Notes under the pieces: model-generated
Database searches by the model: none
Seen by the model: the letters and a program-made list of their open reading frames with translations, nothing else
Told to the model about the DNA's origin: nothing
In this document: piece after piece, positions 10,117 to 23,006 of the stretch
How the letters are laid out: each line of letters starts with the position of its first letter
Position numbering within the stretch: position 1 is the stretch's first letter
Program-made: the position numbers and the translations under genes
Origin: Pseudorasbora parva
Lineage: Eukaryota; Chordata; Actinopteri; Cypriniformes; Gobionidae
Assembly: GCF_024679245.1 (NCBI RefSeq)
Contig: NC_090175.1
Span: 54,676,449 to 54,740,448 of the forward strand
Reading direction: 5' to 3'
DNA: 64,000 nt

Positions 10117-11117
10117 AGGAGGGTCTCTCGGCCGAGGTCGTAGAGACCATCCTACACTCCAGAGCTCCGTCCACAAGGAAGCTGTACGCTTTGAAATGGA
10201 GACTTTTCTCAGCATGGTGCAGAGAACGCCAGTGGGATCCAGTTAGCTGCCCGGTTGGTACAGTGCTGGAGTTCCTGCAGGAGAGGTTCTCTGCAGGGTT
10301 GACCCCCTCCACACTTAAGGTGTACGTGGCGGCCTTGGGTGCTGTCCACGTCCCTTGCAGTGGAGTGTCTTTGGGAAGACACCCTCTAATTACACGCTTC
10401 CTTCGTGGCACATTAAGGTTGAGGCCAGTTATGCACTCGAGGGTCCCGGCATGGGACTTGGCCATTGTTCTGAGGGGCTTGTCCGGACCTCCGTTCGAAC
10501 CTCTGGAGGAGGTTTCGGATAAGTTCCTCACCTTAAAAACCATCTTCCTTTTGGCCATATCATCTCTTAAAAGGATAGGAGATATTCAGTCTCTGTCGGT
10601 AGAGCCCTCATGTCTAGAGTTTGCGCCAGGGATGGTGAAAGCATTTCTGCATCCCAGGCCGGGTTATGTCCCCAAGGTTCCTACGAGCCCACGGGGCCCC
10701 ATCACTCTGCAAGCCTTCTGTCCTCCTCCATTTATGACGTCAGACCAGGAAAGATTAAATCTGCTGTGTCCTGTGAGGGCACTGGATACCTATGTCCACA
10801 GAGCTGCCCTGTGGAGAAAATCTGAACAATTGTTTGTTTGCTTTGGACCCCCTAAGAAGGGGGCCCCAGTATCCAAGCAGAGGATGAGCAAGTGGGTGGT
10901 CGAGGCCATTTCACTTGCTTATGAAGCTACCGGGCAGCCGTCTCCACTGGCTGTCCGGGCGCACTCAACCAGGGGTATGGCTGCTTCTAAAGCACTTTTG
11001 TCGGGGGCTTCCCTCCATGATATCTGTAACGCGGCCGGTTGGTCGTCTCCTTCTACTTTCGTCAGGTTCTACGAACTAGACCTGGCATCTACTGTAGGGG
11101 CACAGGTACTCTCGTAA
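8007..11117 (+). CDS. DIRS element 1 ORF3, tyrosine recombinase (C-terminal part of a 1036-codon open frame)
   Basis: The recognisable recombinase begins near 10110 (an 'SRAPSTRKLYALKW' SAM-like head) and runs to the TAA at 11115-11117. Catalytic residues are visible: Arg at 10572-10574 in LKRIGDIQ, the HxxR box HSTRG (His codon 10962-10964) and the nucleophile Tyr codon 11070-11072 in FVRFYELD. The enzyme would integrate the circular cDNA. The frame has no ATG ahead of the recombinase domain (the codon at 8007 is GTG). It is nevertheless open through the whole RT gene in the same register as gag, separated from gag only by one TGA. The part before about 10110 is overprinted on RT and looks like Ser/Arg/Gly-rich shadow sequence; whether it is ever translated is unknown. 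Confidence 0.88.
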   Translation: MLTPAYGTRFPTAPSGGRAANPAAMPGRSRSPRATRGWSAPPSGGPRAVKSVVPCRSAASGHCACCSKYTRGQPREAGSLSRFSRRVETSTKYISLGPADNRKGVRHSIRKSATSFLRCPAYRGGPGAGSGNGTGSRDTPAKRGYREGSPSQQGVWLLQPLLHRAEEGWGLTPDIRSAAIESLGGQAQIQDAYTQTDCSAGQIGGLVCHHRPQRCVFSCLHLSTSQEVPEVCLRGRGIPISCTSLRSSTVTPHVHQVCGCSSGAAASTGHPHIELYRRLADSSEYRADGGSASRCCSRPYVEAGVEAERQEECTFSGSENHFSGCELGLGNYAGAIIANTHSIDPGSRQRTEARPSRHCETVSETVRSHGSSVQRDTFWPTVHEATAVVAQDKRVLPEGKSAPHDQSHAAMPTCSGHVEKPGVFISGSRVGGSCSSRNANDRRLSHGLGGDHEWSLVPGSMAGASAALAHKSARDARSVSCIETVPARPQGPPCTSQNRQHVRGGLHKPPGGSEVSSVGQTGTSDPPVGPREIAVSQGSIYPGGPESGSRQPVETGAEARGMETPSRGGGAPLEGLWEGRDRPVRFGGEFSLPAVVFSDPSGPAGAGCHGTGVAEAASVRLPPDCPASRSSGEGTPGRGPGTSSGSELADPSVVCGPDISPGRLSDGDSDQEGSTLSGGREIPAPTPRDVETVGLASEGARLIEEGLSAEVVETILHSRAPSTRKLYALKWRLFSAWCRERQWDPVSCPVGTVLEFLQERFSAGLTPSTLKVYVAALGAVHVPCSGVSLGRHPLITRFLRGTLRLRPVMHSRVPAWDLAIVLRGLSGPPFEPLEEVSDKFLTLKTIFLLAISSLKRIGDIQSLSVEPSCLEFAPGMVKAFLHPRPGYVPKVPTSPRGPITLQAFCPPPFMTSDQERLNLLCPVRALDTYVHRAALWRKSEQLFVCFGPPKKGAPVSKQRMSKWVVEAISLAYEATGQPSPLAVRAHSTRGMAASKALLSGASLHDICNAAGWSSPSTFVRFYELDLASTVGAQVLS

Positions 11118-11177
11118 CCGTGTGCGCTTCGGCTTCACACATACGAGACACTTGGTCCTATGGCGATGTGGGTATAA

Positions 11178-11277
11178 GCGTTCTCACAGCGTTTCGACGC
11201 AGCTCGAGTTCCCCGAAAGGGAACGTCTCGGTTACGTATGTAACCCTAGTTCCCTGAGGGAACGAGACGCTGCGTCG
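11178..11277. repeat. DIRS element 1 internal complementary region
   Basis: 11178-11223 is the reverse complement of the left end (6159-6204). 11221-11277 is the reverse complement of the right end (11472-11528). The two meet at the shared GAA. In the accepted DIRS model this region templates closure of the circular cDNA. It contains the palindrome GGTTAC-gtat-GTAACC and the palindrome GTTCCC-tga-GGGAAC. Confidence 0.93.
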
Positions 11278-11333
11278 CTTTGCCATACTCCCGGCGTGTC
11301 CGTGATCACTTACTTCAGGCTTTATCAGAAGTT

Positions 11334-11528
11334 AGTTCCTGTTTGTTTTCACGGACGTTTTATAGCTTCCGGTCGATGACGTCATCACGCCGACGATCGA
11401 TCTTTTTTCCGATGGAATGGTTCTACAGGCGCTTCACGACGCATTTAAACAGAGGCGTTCTCACAGCGTTTCGACGCAGCGTCTCGTTCCCTCAGGGAAC
11501 TAGGGTTACATACGTAACCGAGACGTTC
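11334..11528 (-). repeat. DIRS element 1, right inverted terminal repeat
   Basis: This is the inverse of the left ITR plus about 48 bp of right-specific sequence (11481-11528) with the GGTTAC-n4-GTAACC palindrome. It also holds the inverted promoter, so transcription could start inward from both ends. Confidence 0.92.
11358..11384 (-). promoter_or_regulatory. Inverted TATA box plus CRE-like site in right ITR
   Basis: This is the mirror of the left ITR promoter: TGACGTCA at 11377-11384 and, on the minus strand, TATAAAA at about 11358-11364. It points back through the recombinase and RT frames, so antisense transcripts are predicted. Confidence 0.5.
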
Positions 11529-11639
11529 GTTCCATAATTTTAGCCTAGTTTTACTGTCAATCTGCATCAAAAAGAACAATGAACAATATAGCACGGGGGA
11601 AAAAAACACATAAAATGCTAATAAAATTTAATACGAAAA

Positions 11640-12035
11640 ATATTGTACATTATTATAAAATATTATATATATATATATATATATATAAATGTCATATATA
11701 CAGTATATTATAGTATATTACACTATATTATACATTGCATGTGTGTGTATTGTCATGTAATGTCATATGTCGCCATGTGGTCATATAGCGATATCATCGA
11801 AGTCATCTAAAATCATATAAAATCATAAAGTCATCATATTGTCATCTAAAGTCATATCGCCATGTCATATTACGCCATGTAATGTAAAATCGTCATGTCA
11901 TATATTGTCATGTAATGTCATATCGTCATGTCATATCGTCTTTGTAATGTATAGTCATGTAATGTCATGCCATCATGTCATATCATATATCAATCGTCAT
12001 GCCACATCACATCACATCACATCACATCACTTCAT
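11640..12035. repeat. Degenerate TCAT/ATGTCAT-rich tandem array
   Basis: An (AT)n run (about 11668-11688) is followed by roughly 300 bp of irregular units such as 'gtcatgtaatgtcatat' and 'atcgtcatgtcat'. The array ends in (ATCAC)n near 12003-12030. No clean period is kept, so it is an eroded satellite-like array. Confidence 0.75.
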
Positions 12036-12060
12036 GTCTCAAATTACTTTTAAACTTTAA

Positions 12061-13220
12061 AGTTAATGCTTTGAGTTCAGTTATTACCTTTATAAACACC
12101 ATAAGGCTAATTTTGTATTTCCCCCTACTTTTTCTTCTTTTTTTTTAAACCAGCAAAAAAAGTGTTAATCTGGAAGGTTTTTACCAATTACAATCTTATT
12201 ATTTTCATTTATTTTTTACTGAGGGATGATATGAAATGCTTTTCTGTGACAATCAAGTTACAAATGCTGATAAAGTGTATCAGGATGTTGTGCAATGCTT
12301 ATAATGCATATATGAAGACTCTAGCTATGCGTTCATCCGTGTCCTTCGGTCACGCCTGTCGTCCATTGGATGTCAGCTTCTTGCTTCACTTTAACATGCA
12401 TGCAACTAGTTTCCCCTCACACTGCCTAATTCCATAAGCCACGCAATTCATCAACGGAGAGGCCTTCAAGTGGACCCAGCAAATCAAATTAGAGATACGG
12501 ACATCACTTTGAAAGTACAATGATGGGGTGCAAAGTTAAATAAACTCTGTGAAAACAGAGCCGAACATAAAAACGTCGCAGGAACTGAAAAGTGCCTATT
12601 GTTTGCTTTGGGAAGGATTGAAGGAGAAGGAAGCATCTGTAGTGCTATCATTACAACTGAATCTTAACTCAAGCTGGCAGTAATTACATTTCACATAATG
12701 AGTGTTTGATTGTAGTGTAAGACAAATTAGCTTCCCTTAAAAGTGAGTAAATTGAAGTAATTGATGGTGGGATTATACTGTTAAACAGAAGACAAACCCT
12801 TGTAGCTCTCCATCTTCCAGACCTCCCTGTGGATCCAAAGAGAGCCGGTGTGTTTCTGAGGGAACGGCTTGAACCTGATGTTTTCTACTCATGTGTGGCT
12901 TTTGAATTGCATTTCTCTGTCTGGGAAGTTTATCTGAGCGGACAGCATTTTCATGTTTCATTACATTATGACCACAGTAAAGAAAACAACAACACTTGCA
13001 CTGCACTACAATGCTAGACAACTGAAGGCAAAACAGGCTTCATAGACAGAGTTTTATGTAGATTATTGATTTTCATAACATATTACTGTTTTTTGTCTGA
13101 GTTTTACTTTTCTGTTTTTCTGCTTTTCTGTTCACAGAGTCCCGTCTTAAACTAGCAAATAGAGAAGAAAAGCAACAACAATCCAAAATTGCGGACAGAG
13201 CTTTCAAAAATCAGACAAGG
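12061..13220. other. Noncoding stretch, partly single-copy
   Basis: No exon is recognisable. 12330-12560 has balanced composition and no obvious repeat motif, so it could be a conserved noncoding segment. The small open frames at 12773-13021 are not recognisable. Confidence 0.35.
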
Positions 13221-14125
13221 CTACTTGATATTCACTCTGATACACCGATATCATGGTAATCACTGTAAAATTACTTTGCAAAAAACAGCATAGAAATCAA
13301 ACAAATACATGATTATAATGATTATCAAATATCCAAGATTATAATGTAGCATTCCTGCTGCGCTGCTGTCTGCGTTTTAATGTTAATCAAACAACAAAAG
13401 ACCAAAAAACTACTCAGTCTGGAAACCCGTACATTCGTTTCTTCTGCTTCTGTTACACTTTTGGGGGAACCAATCACAGACTGGTTTATCCACCTGACGC
13501 GCTATTGGCGAGTTTAACACGATGACGGATAGAGAAGTGATGGGTCGTTGCCCGTTGATTACGCCTCCTGTGGTCTATCCAATTGCATACAGATTCATTT
13601 GAATAACCCTCGTTGATCACACCTCTTGTGCAGTAGAAAATACAGAGCAGACTCTCCAGACCAATGTTCAGTCTTAAATTGACCTTGGTCTGGTAATAGC
13701 AGAAGTTTTACAGCAGAATTTAGCTACGTCTCAATGTAATAATAATATATGTATTGTATTTATACAGTGAATAATATGCATTGTTATTTAATATTAAAAA
13801 CTACTTAAAAAGCAATGTTTATTATTGTTCTGTTGTATTTATATATTTATTTTTGCCTGCAGAATGTTAAATGGTTCCAGTTTATGTTCATTAGACATGA
13901 TTTGATAATGCAAATATCAATAATTAGCAATAAACTAGCTAGTATGCTATAAGTTAATGTATGTTTTTACTTTGCTGATTTAAAATATGATCAAAAAACT
14001 GTATTTTAATGACAACATTTCAAATTTAAAGAGGGCAAATGACAAATATCGGAATCGGCCAATAATTGTTTGTTAAAATCGGTATCAGCCCCAAAAAAAT
14101 CCTATTGGTGCATTCCTAGTGCGAT
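13220..14125. mobile_element. Degraded DNA transposon region
   Basis: The left part contains 'gatacaccgatatc' (13237-13253). The right part (14045-14118) contains 'atcggaatcggccaata', 'aaaatcggtatcagcc' and 'ggtgcattcctag'. These pieces resemble the two ends of a fish hAT-type family whose termini read 'ggatgcaccgata'. 'gaccaatgttcagtc...ttggtctgg' (13660-13695) is a further inserted fragment. Boundaries are approximate. Confidence 0.35.
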
Positions 14126-15060
14126 GCCTTGCTGACTCTCGTGTATGCGCATGAATCACTGTCACATGTACAGAGAAATATTGTACGTTACTGCATAATA
14201 CAAGCAGAATAATACAGCAGTACGATACACCATTTTTGCAATATCTTGAAAAACATGAACTTTAAGTATTGGCTTTTACATCAAGTCAGGCGTGCAAGGC
14301 CCTGTGCGGTTACACACTTGGCAAAGGTGGTACTGACTGCAGCTCACAGCTGATTTACAGTAGTTTTTAAGTAAGACAGTAATAATGTGAGTTAGCCGTT
14401 AGCCAGACACTTACACAATATGAAACACAATAAACATATTGTAGAGCGCATCATCTTGACATGATGCTGTTCAGGAACCGCTGCAGTAATCAAGGTTTCC
14501 CTGGTCTCTGCATGGTGTGTGTGTGTGTGTAATAAGGGGATGGGCAATATGATAATGTTTCGTCTTGACCTCACAATAAAAAACGGCTTTTGACTCATGT
14601 GAAAAACTATTTGTTGAATTAACTCAGAGTTGAAGCTTACTTTTTGAGAGACAATATATGCGGTGTATTTTAGTTTTAAAACTTTATAAATAAAATATTT
14701 AAATATTTAATAAATATGAACATAATTTATTATTGATTATTTTGATTATTTGATTATATTGTGTATATATTTATTAAAACTAGTTACATATTTATTAAAC
14801 CATACTATTTATTTACCATTTAACCTTACCATTTATTAAACCATAAACACTGAATTAACAAAAAAAAAAGTTACAAGTAAAAAGTTGTGCTGAACTAAAC
14901 CTTTTTTTATATATTTTGGAGCCCTGATAGTGATTTTTTCCCCCCCTGGAGAACTGAAAAATGTCATGGGAATTAATTGGCCATGAAGTGTGTGAACCCT
15001 CTGTGAACAATATGGCAGGTATTTGACACTATTCTGAAAAGTAAAAAAAAATAAAAAGTA
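14126..15060. other. AT-rich noncoding stretch
   Basis: No gene is seen. There is a short (TG) run at 14515-14529, and the rest shows nothing recognisable. Confidence 0.4.
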
Positions 15061-15079
15061 AATCCTGGATAGAGATTTC

Positions 15080-15840
15080 ATGCTGCGGCAAAACCAGCCA
15101 TGGGATCTGATTATGCCCAGTGAACAAAGTCATGCCAAAAAAACTCTGAGCAACTCTCCACGGTATTCATTAGTCTACCTGGCCACAGGGATCTCCTGCA
15201 TATGGCCGCTGCCATATGGTGGGTCCCGCGGCCTGCAGAGAGACTCTCTACCAGCTCGTTCACCTCCAGCACCTCACGGAAAACAGCGCTAGCCTAATTT
15301 ACAGCCGACAGAGATGATGTGCCGCTCTCTTTGATGGCCCACAACGCTCGCAGCACCTGAAGCGAGTCCCGACAAACCACATGTCATTTTGGTTCATTTT
15401 GTTTTGTGGCGAGGAGCACAGAAAAATCAATAATCATTGTTGTTTATTGCCTGGCTGTGTGGAGACTTTTGTCAGTGGCCACCCAAGAAGTAATTTATCA
15501 TGTAGTGCAGCCCTGGAGAGAATGATGGTATAGCGAAAGCGAGAGAGCACTCAGACTCATTTAAGAACCGCAAAGAGAATTTTGCTTGCCGTCGAGGACT
15601 AAGACGGGGAAACCCAAGCTTTCTTGCTAATTCCATGACTAATCAAGCCCAGGCTGATTTTGCACGTCTCGGTTCGATAGCGCTGCAGGTTCTGAATCCA
15701 CATCGATCTGCCATCAGATATACGTGCTCATCAAACGCAAGTTCACATCAGTGCCTTCAGCAGCAGCGGTGGGAGTCTGGACTCGTCTGCTACTGCTAAA
15801 CGAAGCTTCGGACTCTTCAGCACATGTCGGGGTAATAGGC
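15080..15840. other. Single-copy candidate noncoding element
   Basis: About 750 bp of balanced composition without any of the repeat motifs seen elsewhere. It holds AT-rich homeodomain-like cores ('aatcaataatcattgttgttt' near 15427). No open exon is convincing. This kind of block inside a large developmental-gene intron often proves to be conserved noncoding DNA, but that is inference. Confidence 0.25.
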
Positions 15841-17407
15841 TACACATGCTAAACTATCCTTACAGGTGCTTCGTTACTGCATTACTCTGAGATAAGTAGC
15901 AAGCTGGACTCCAGCTGAAACATTGATCTGATGCAAAGCTGTTAAGAGCCTATTTCACCTCAAAATTTACAGGAAAAAAAGGCTACATTTGGATTAAAGT
16001 CAATTAAGTCTTCTTTTAAGACAAGTAATCAAAATAAAGCACATTTTACTAAAAAAAAAATGTAAAGGATCATGCAAATGATTGTATGTCTTGCAAACTG
16101 TAATATTGTTTTCTGTGATGTTTTGAATATGATGTAAATATATCATCACGGTAGCAAAAGAGAGAAAAAGAAAAATAACAACTTTAAACAAATCATGTTT
16201 TATATCATTGTAGTTTGAAAGGATGTGAAGGTTATGAGAATTATAATAAAGAATGCAGAAAAAAATATTGGAAATAATTATAAAATTATATAAAATATAC
16301 AGTTAAATTCAATAAATAATAAATGAATAAAAATGAAATAATAAAATGAAATAAATTTAAATTAAAAAGGAAAGCACCCCTCAAGAGGGCCTCGTTTGTC
16401 CATGTTTCAAAGTCCGATTTGTTGTGCCCTCTCCTCGACAAAACCCCGACGGTCTGTTTTGAGTCCATCTTGGCACTGCTATAAATACTAAAAATAAAAC
16501 AAAATCAAAATATAAGAAATCAAATAAGAAATATAAATCAAATCAAATAAGACATTACAGATGGAACTTAAAATAAAACATGCTTTAATATGAATCAATG
16601 CAATGCATTTGAATGCAAAACATTAAATGAACCTAAAAGCAATTTGCAATGAGAAAAAAATGTCACTTTTTTATCAATTCTGCATTTAAATTTGTCACGC
16701 CATGTTTTTTATGTGTGAGCCTATTAGACCAATGTTTCAGGGTGAATCTCACAAGATTTGGACAGAACGACACATTCTAACTCTAACTGCCTTTCACTGT
16801 CTTAACCAGCTGCAACACCACAGACTTTGAGCATTGAATCATGTGTCTGTCCTCAATAAAGGCAACAACACAGCCAATCTTAAAAATGTGTTGGTAAACA
16901 CACAGATATGCATAGTGGGATTCGTGTAAAATTAGATTCTAATGTGAACGGGGCTGATGCAATACAAATAGAAACAAAGCAACCAATAAAACATGCTGTG
17001 CAGCTGATAAGGAAACAGTGTGTGTCCATCAAAAGAGGAGAAAACAAACCAGCCTGTACTGTTCTCCAAGCTTTGTCTCCATACACACTCTCGCTCATAC
17101 AGGGAGCCGGACAATATATTAGGCTTACAGGGCAATATATAGGGAGTTTGCTCCCTACAAATTCCCAGAATTAACTGCAAAACAGTTGGGAAGCTCACCA
17201 CATTCATCTATCGGGAACAAGATTTCTCATGGAATCTCTCAGATTTTCATGGAATTCAAGCATCTTGATGTTAACTTACAATACTTATCAAGTGCCTTTT
17301 ATTAAAAGTATTAATAAAATAAGCTAACAAAAGACACCCATGAAAACAAAACAAACAAAATAGTTTTTGAGGCTAGCCAATAAATTACATTAACAATATA
17401 TGTAACA
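15841..17407. other. AT-rich noncoding stretch
   Basis: No coding feature is supported. The small open frames around 16880-17207 overlap each other on both strands and match nothing I recognise. Confidence 0.4.
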
Positions 17408-17846
17408 TTAAAGGGTTACTTCAGCGATTAGCATTAAGCTTTGTATCAGTAGAAACCTGGGATTATAATTGAATGATCGTACACTCCGTACACTCATGCT
17501 AAATTTGGTTCACACTATATTGAACAGACACATTGAGTTTTTAATTATAGTGTCTGTTCTCTAACTGAACTAAACTATTTTATTACTATGACAATGAAAA
17601 CAACGGTAGGGGCAGTACTGTGGAGGGCAAGTGATCCAGTGATCCAGTAACAGTGGCTTTGGGAGTGGCCAGGGCAGTGAAGCAAGTGCATTCTGGGAGT
17701 TGTTGTCTTTCACCCACATGAGCCAAAAATACATGTTATGGCTCTTCTCAGTCTAGAAGGCACCAAATTCAAAAAATTATTTCTACTACATAAATGACCC
17801 AGTTTAAATACACAATCATCTTCCCAGAGCTGAAGTAACCCTTTAA
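17408..17846. mobile_element. Short TTAA-flanked inverted-repeat element
   Basis: TTAA (17408-17411) is followed by AGGGTTACTTCAGC. The right end is GCTGAAGTAACCCT followed by TTAA (17843-17846). The TIRs are at least 14 bp and perfect, and the element is about 431 bp. TTAA duplication fits piggyBac- or Kolobok-type transposases. It has no coding capacity. Confidence 0.85.
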
Positions 17847-18110
17847 CTTATAATTTTATGAAATTACTTTTAATTAAGCAATTCACTATTTTATTTTATT
17901 TTATTTTATAATATCATATTTAGCATTAATAGCATTTCATGACTCTATTTTTAAGATTTACCGCAATTTCACTATTAAATCATTTTATCTAATAAAAAAA
18001 TATTGTATTTGAACATATATTTCCAAATTATTTCATAAGTTCCCATAATGTACTTTTTAACACTAGCAATGAAGATGTGTGATAAACGCACGTGTGCTCA
18101 TGATACACTT

Positions 18111-18372
18111 ATAGAAAAAAAGGTGGCAAAATTGTACCTTTAGGGGTACAACAGCTTGTCACTGAACGCAGTACGCGTAAAAAGTGTGTTTGTAACTTTT
18201 TTACCACAAACATGTTTATAGTAGTACCTTATTGTACGTATTTGTACAAGTAGGGTACTAATATGCAATTTTAGGAGTAAAAAAGTTAAAAATATATATC
18301 CTTTTTAAGGCTACTGCCCCAGTGACAAGCTGTTGTACCCATAAAGGTCCAATTTTGGCCCACTTTTTCTAT
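18111..18372. mobile_element. Foldback MITE with ~55-bp terminal inverted repeats
   Basis: The left arm 'atagaaaaaaaggtggcaaa...acagcttgtcact' is mirrored by 'agtgacaagctgttgtaccc...cccactttttctat' on the right. The arms are about 85-90% complementary around a ~150-bp loop, so the element could form a long hairpin. A TA target duplication is possible but not demonstrable. Confidence 0.8.

Positions 18373-21483
<3,111 letters not shown>

Positions 21484-21544
<61 letters not shown>
21484..21544. repeat. (TG)n microsatellite
   Basis: A perfect TG run of about 30 units. Confidence 0.97.
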
Positions 21545-21545
<1 letters not shown>

Positions 21546-22452
21546 ATGCATGCGTATTAATGTAAAAAGTTACAGAAAAAATATAGCAAGCAAATAAGCA
21601 TAACTGTCATAAAAGGTAATGCCCCACACGGACATAAATATGTAAATGGTATTTATCCCATTACATATCCAATAAATAAATTAAAAGAGGCATGGTAATT
21701 CCATAAGATTTTGATACTTTATATTGCTGCAAAAATAAAGAATTTTTTAAAGAGTGATATAACACTCCCCAATAATGCTGAGATGTTAAACCTCAAACTC
21801 CACAATATCAGCAGCTTTTACCTCGCGCTTTAATGGAAATACGCTCTCAAGCAAACTATTCCATGACCCACTGATCCACAGCTTTTACAAAACGGACAGA
21901 CGGCAGCAATTCATCCAACACTCCCCCATCGCCGGCCCTTATCCACTGAAAGATGGTCTTCATGCATACAGGAGGCACTCAACCCTGCCGTAATCTAAAG
22001 TCCATTTAATGTACATTAACAGCCTTATGAGCATTTTTACAGTTCCTGCTCAAACCCCCTCAGCACTAATGAGGGGTCACACATCGCTCGCAGGTGGAGC
22101 TGCTTCTGTTAAATGTCAATGGAGGAATACGCAGTTAGCCAGAAACGCAGGTGTCGAGAATGATACATGCAGGCTATTAAAATGAGAGGTTTTAGAGAGC
22201 GTGAGCGGAAGTAAAACTTTATTATGCTTATTTTGTGAATGTCAGAGGAGTGATATAATAACACAAATGAATATGCAAGCCTATGGTACTTCGCGTTTTG
22301 TGACATTCACAACATATTTGACGATGTATTACAATTACAATTAACTTTTGATGAGGTACAAATATGATGTAGAATTGTCTATAAAACTTTAAATATCATA
22401 TTTATTATTAATAAATGACACACAAGACACTATTACTGTTAAAAAAATTATT
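21545..22452. other. Noncoding stretch
   Basis: 21780-22110 looks single-copy and has balanced composition. No exon is seen. Confidence 0.35.
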
Positions 22453-22468
22453 AATATATATATATACA

Positions 22469-22540
<72 letters not shown>
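22453..22540. repeat. (AT)n microsatellite
   Basis: A TA/AT run broken once by 'acagt' near 22466-22470. Confidence 0.95.
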
Positions 22541-22541
<1 letters not shown>

Positions 22542-23006
22542 CACTAAATTCTATTTGGAATGTTATTGCAGTCAATAAAATACAGCATTATTAGACAGAT
22601 AATATGTAAAGATGTGTTGTACAGATCAGGGGATAATTATGCATAATTAAATAGACAAAAATATAGATGAAATTACTTGTTTGTGTTGTGTTGCAAAATA
22701 CAAGCAAAAATGTATTTCAAGTCATTTCAAATTTTTTTTTAATTTTTTTTTTCCATATATAGGGCCAGATTTACTAAACGGCAAATTAGCGTGAGAGCGC
22801 AGTCCCCAAAAAACCGCAGATGGGAGTGAAAATTTCTGCTCATGACCTACTGACGAAAACAGACACAGCCAGATCATTTCCATATGGACCAACAATCTAC
22901 TAGTTAGCGTCTGGTATATGAAGTGGGTTTTTTTAAGGGTGGTGAATAATGCCGCAGTAAACTGATAAGTGCAAACCCTTGTAAATCACTATGCATGATT
23001 AATTTA

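Larger units (their letters stand above)
6159..11528 (+). mobile_element. DIRS-type tyrosine-recombinase retrotransposon, structurally complete
   Basis: This 5.37-kb element carries gag, RT/RNase H and tyrosine recombinase frames in that order. Inverted terminal repeats lie at 6159-6326 and 11334-11528. An internal complementary region (11178-11277) contains the reverse complement of the left extremity joined to that of the right extremity. Left, internal junction and right copies share only the trinucleotide TTC (GAA in the junction) at 6159-6161, 11221-11223 and 11526-11528, so I set the ends there. There is no flanking target duplication, as expected for recombinase-mediated integration of a circular intermediate. 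All frames are long and uninterrupted and the ITR arms match almost perfectly, which suggests a young copy. Confidence 0.93.

Noticed and set aside
9614..10558. 314-codon minus-strand open frame inside the DIRS RT/recombinase region
   Set aside because: It is antisense to two recognised coding frames, is GC-rich, and its protein is low in recognisable motifs. It is a shadow.
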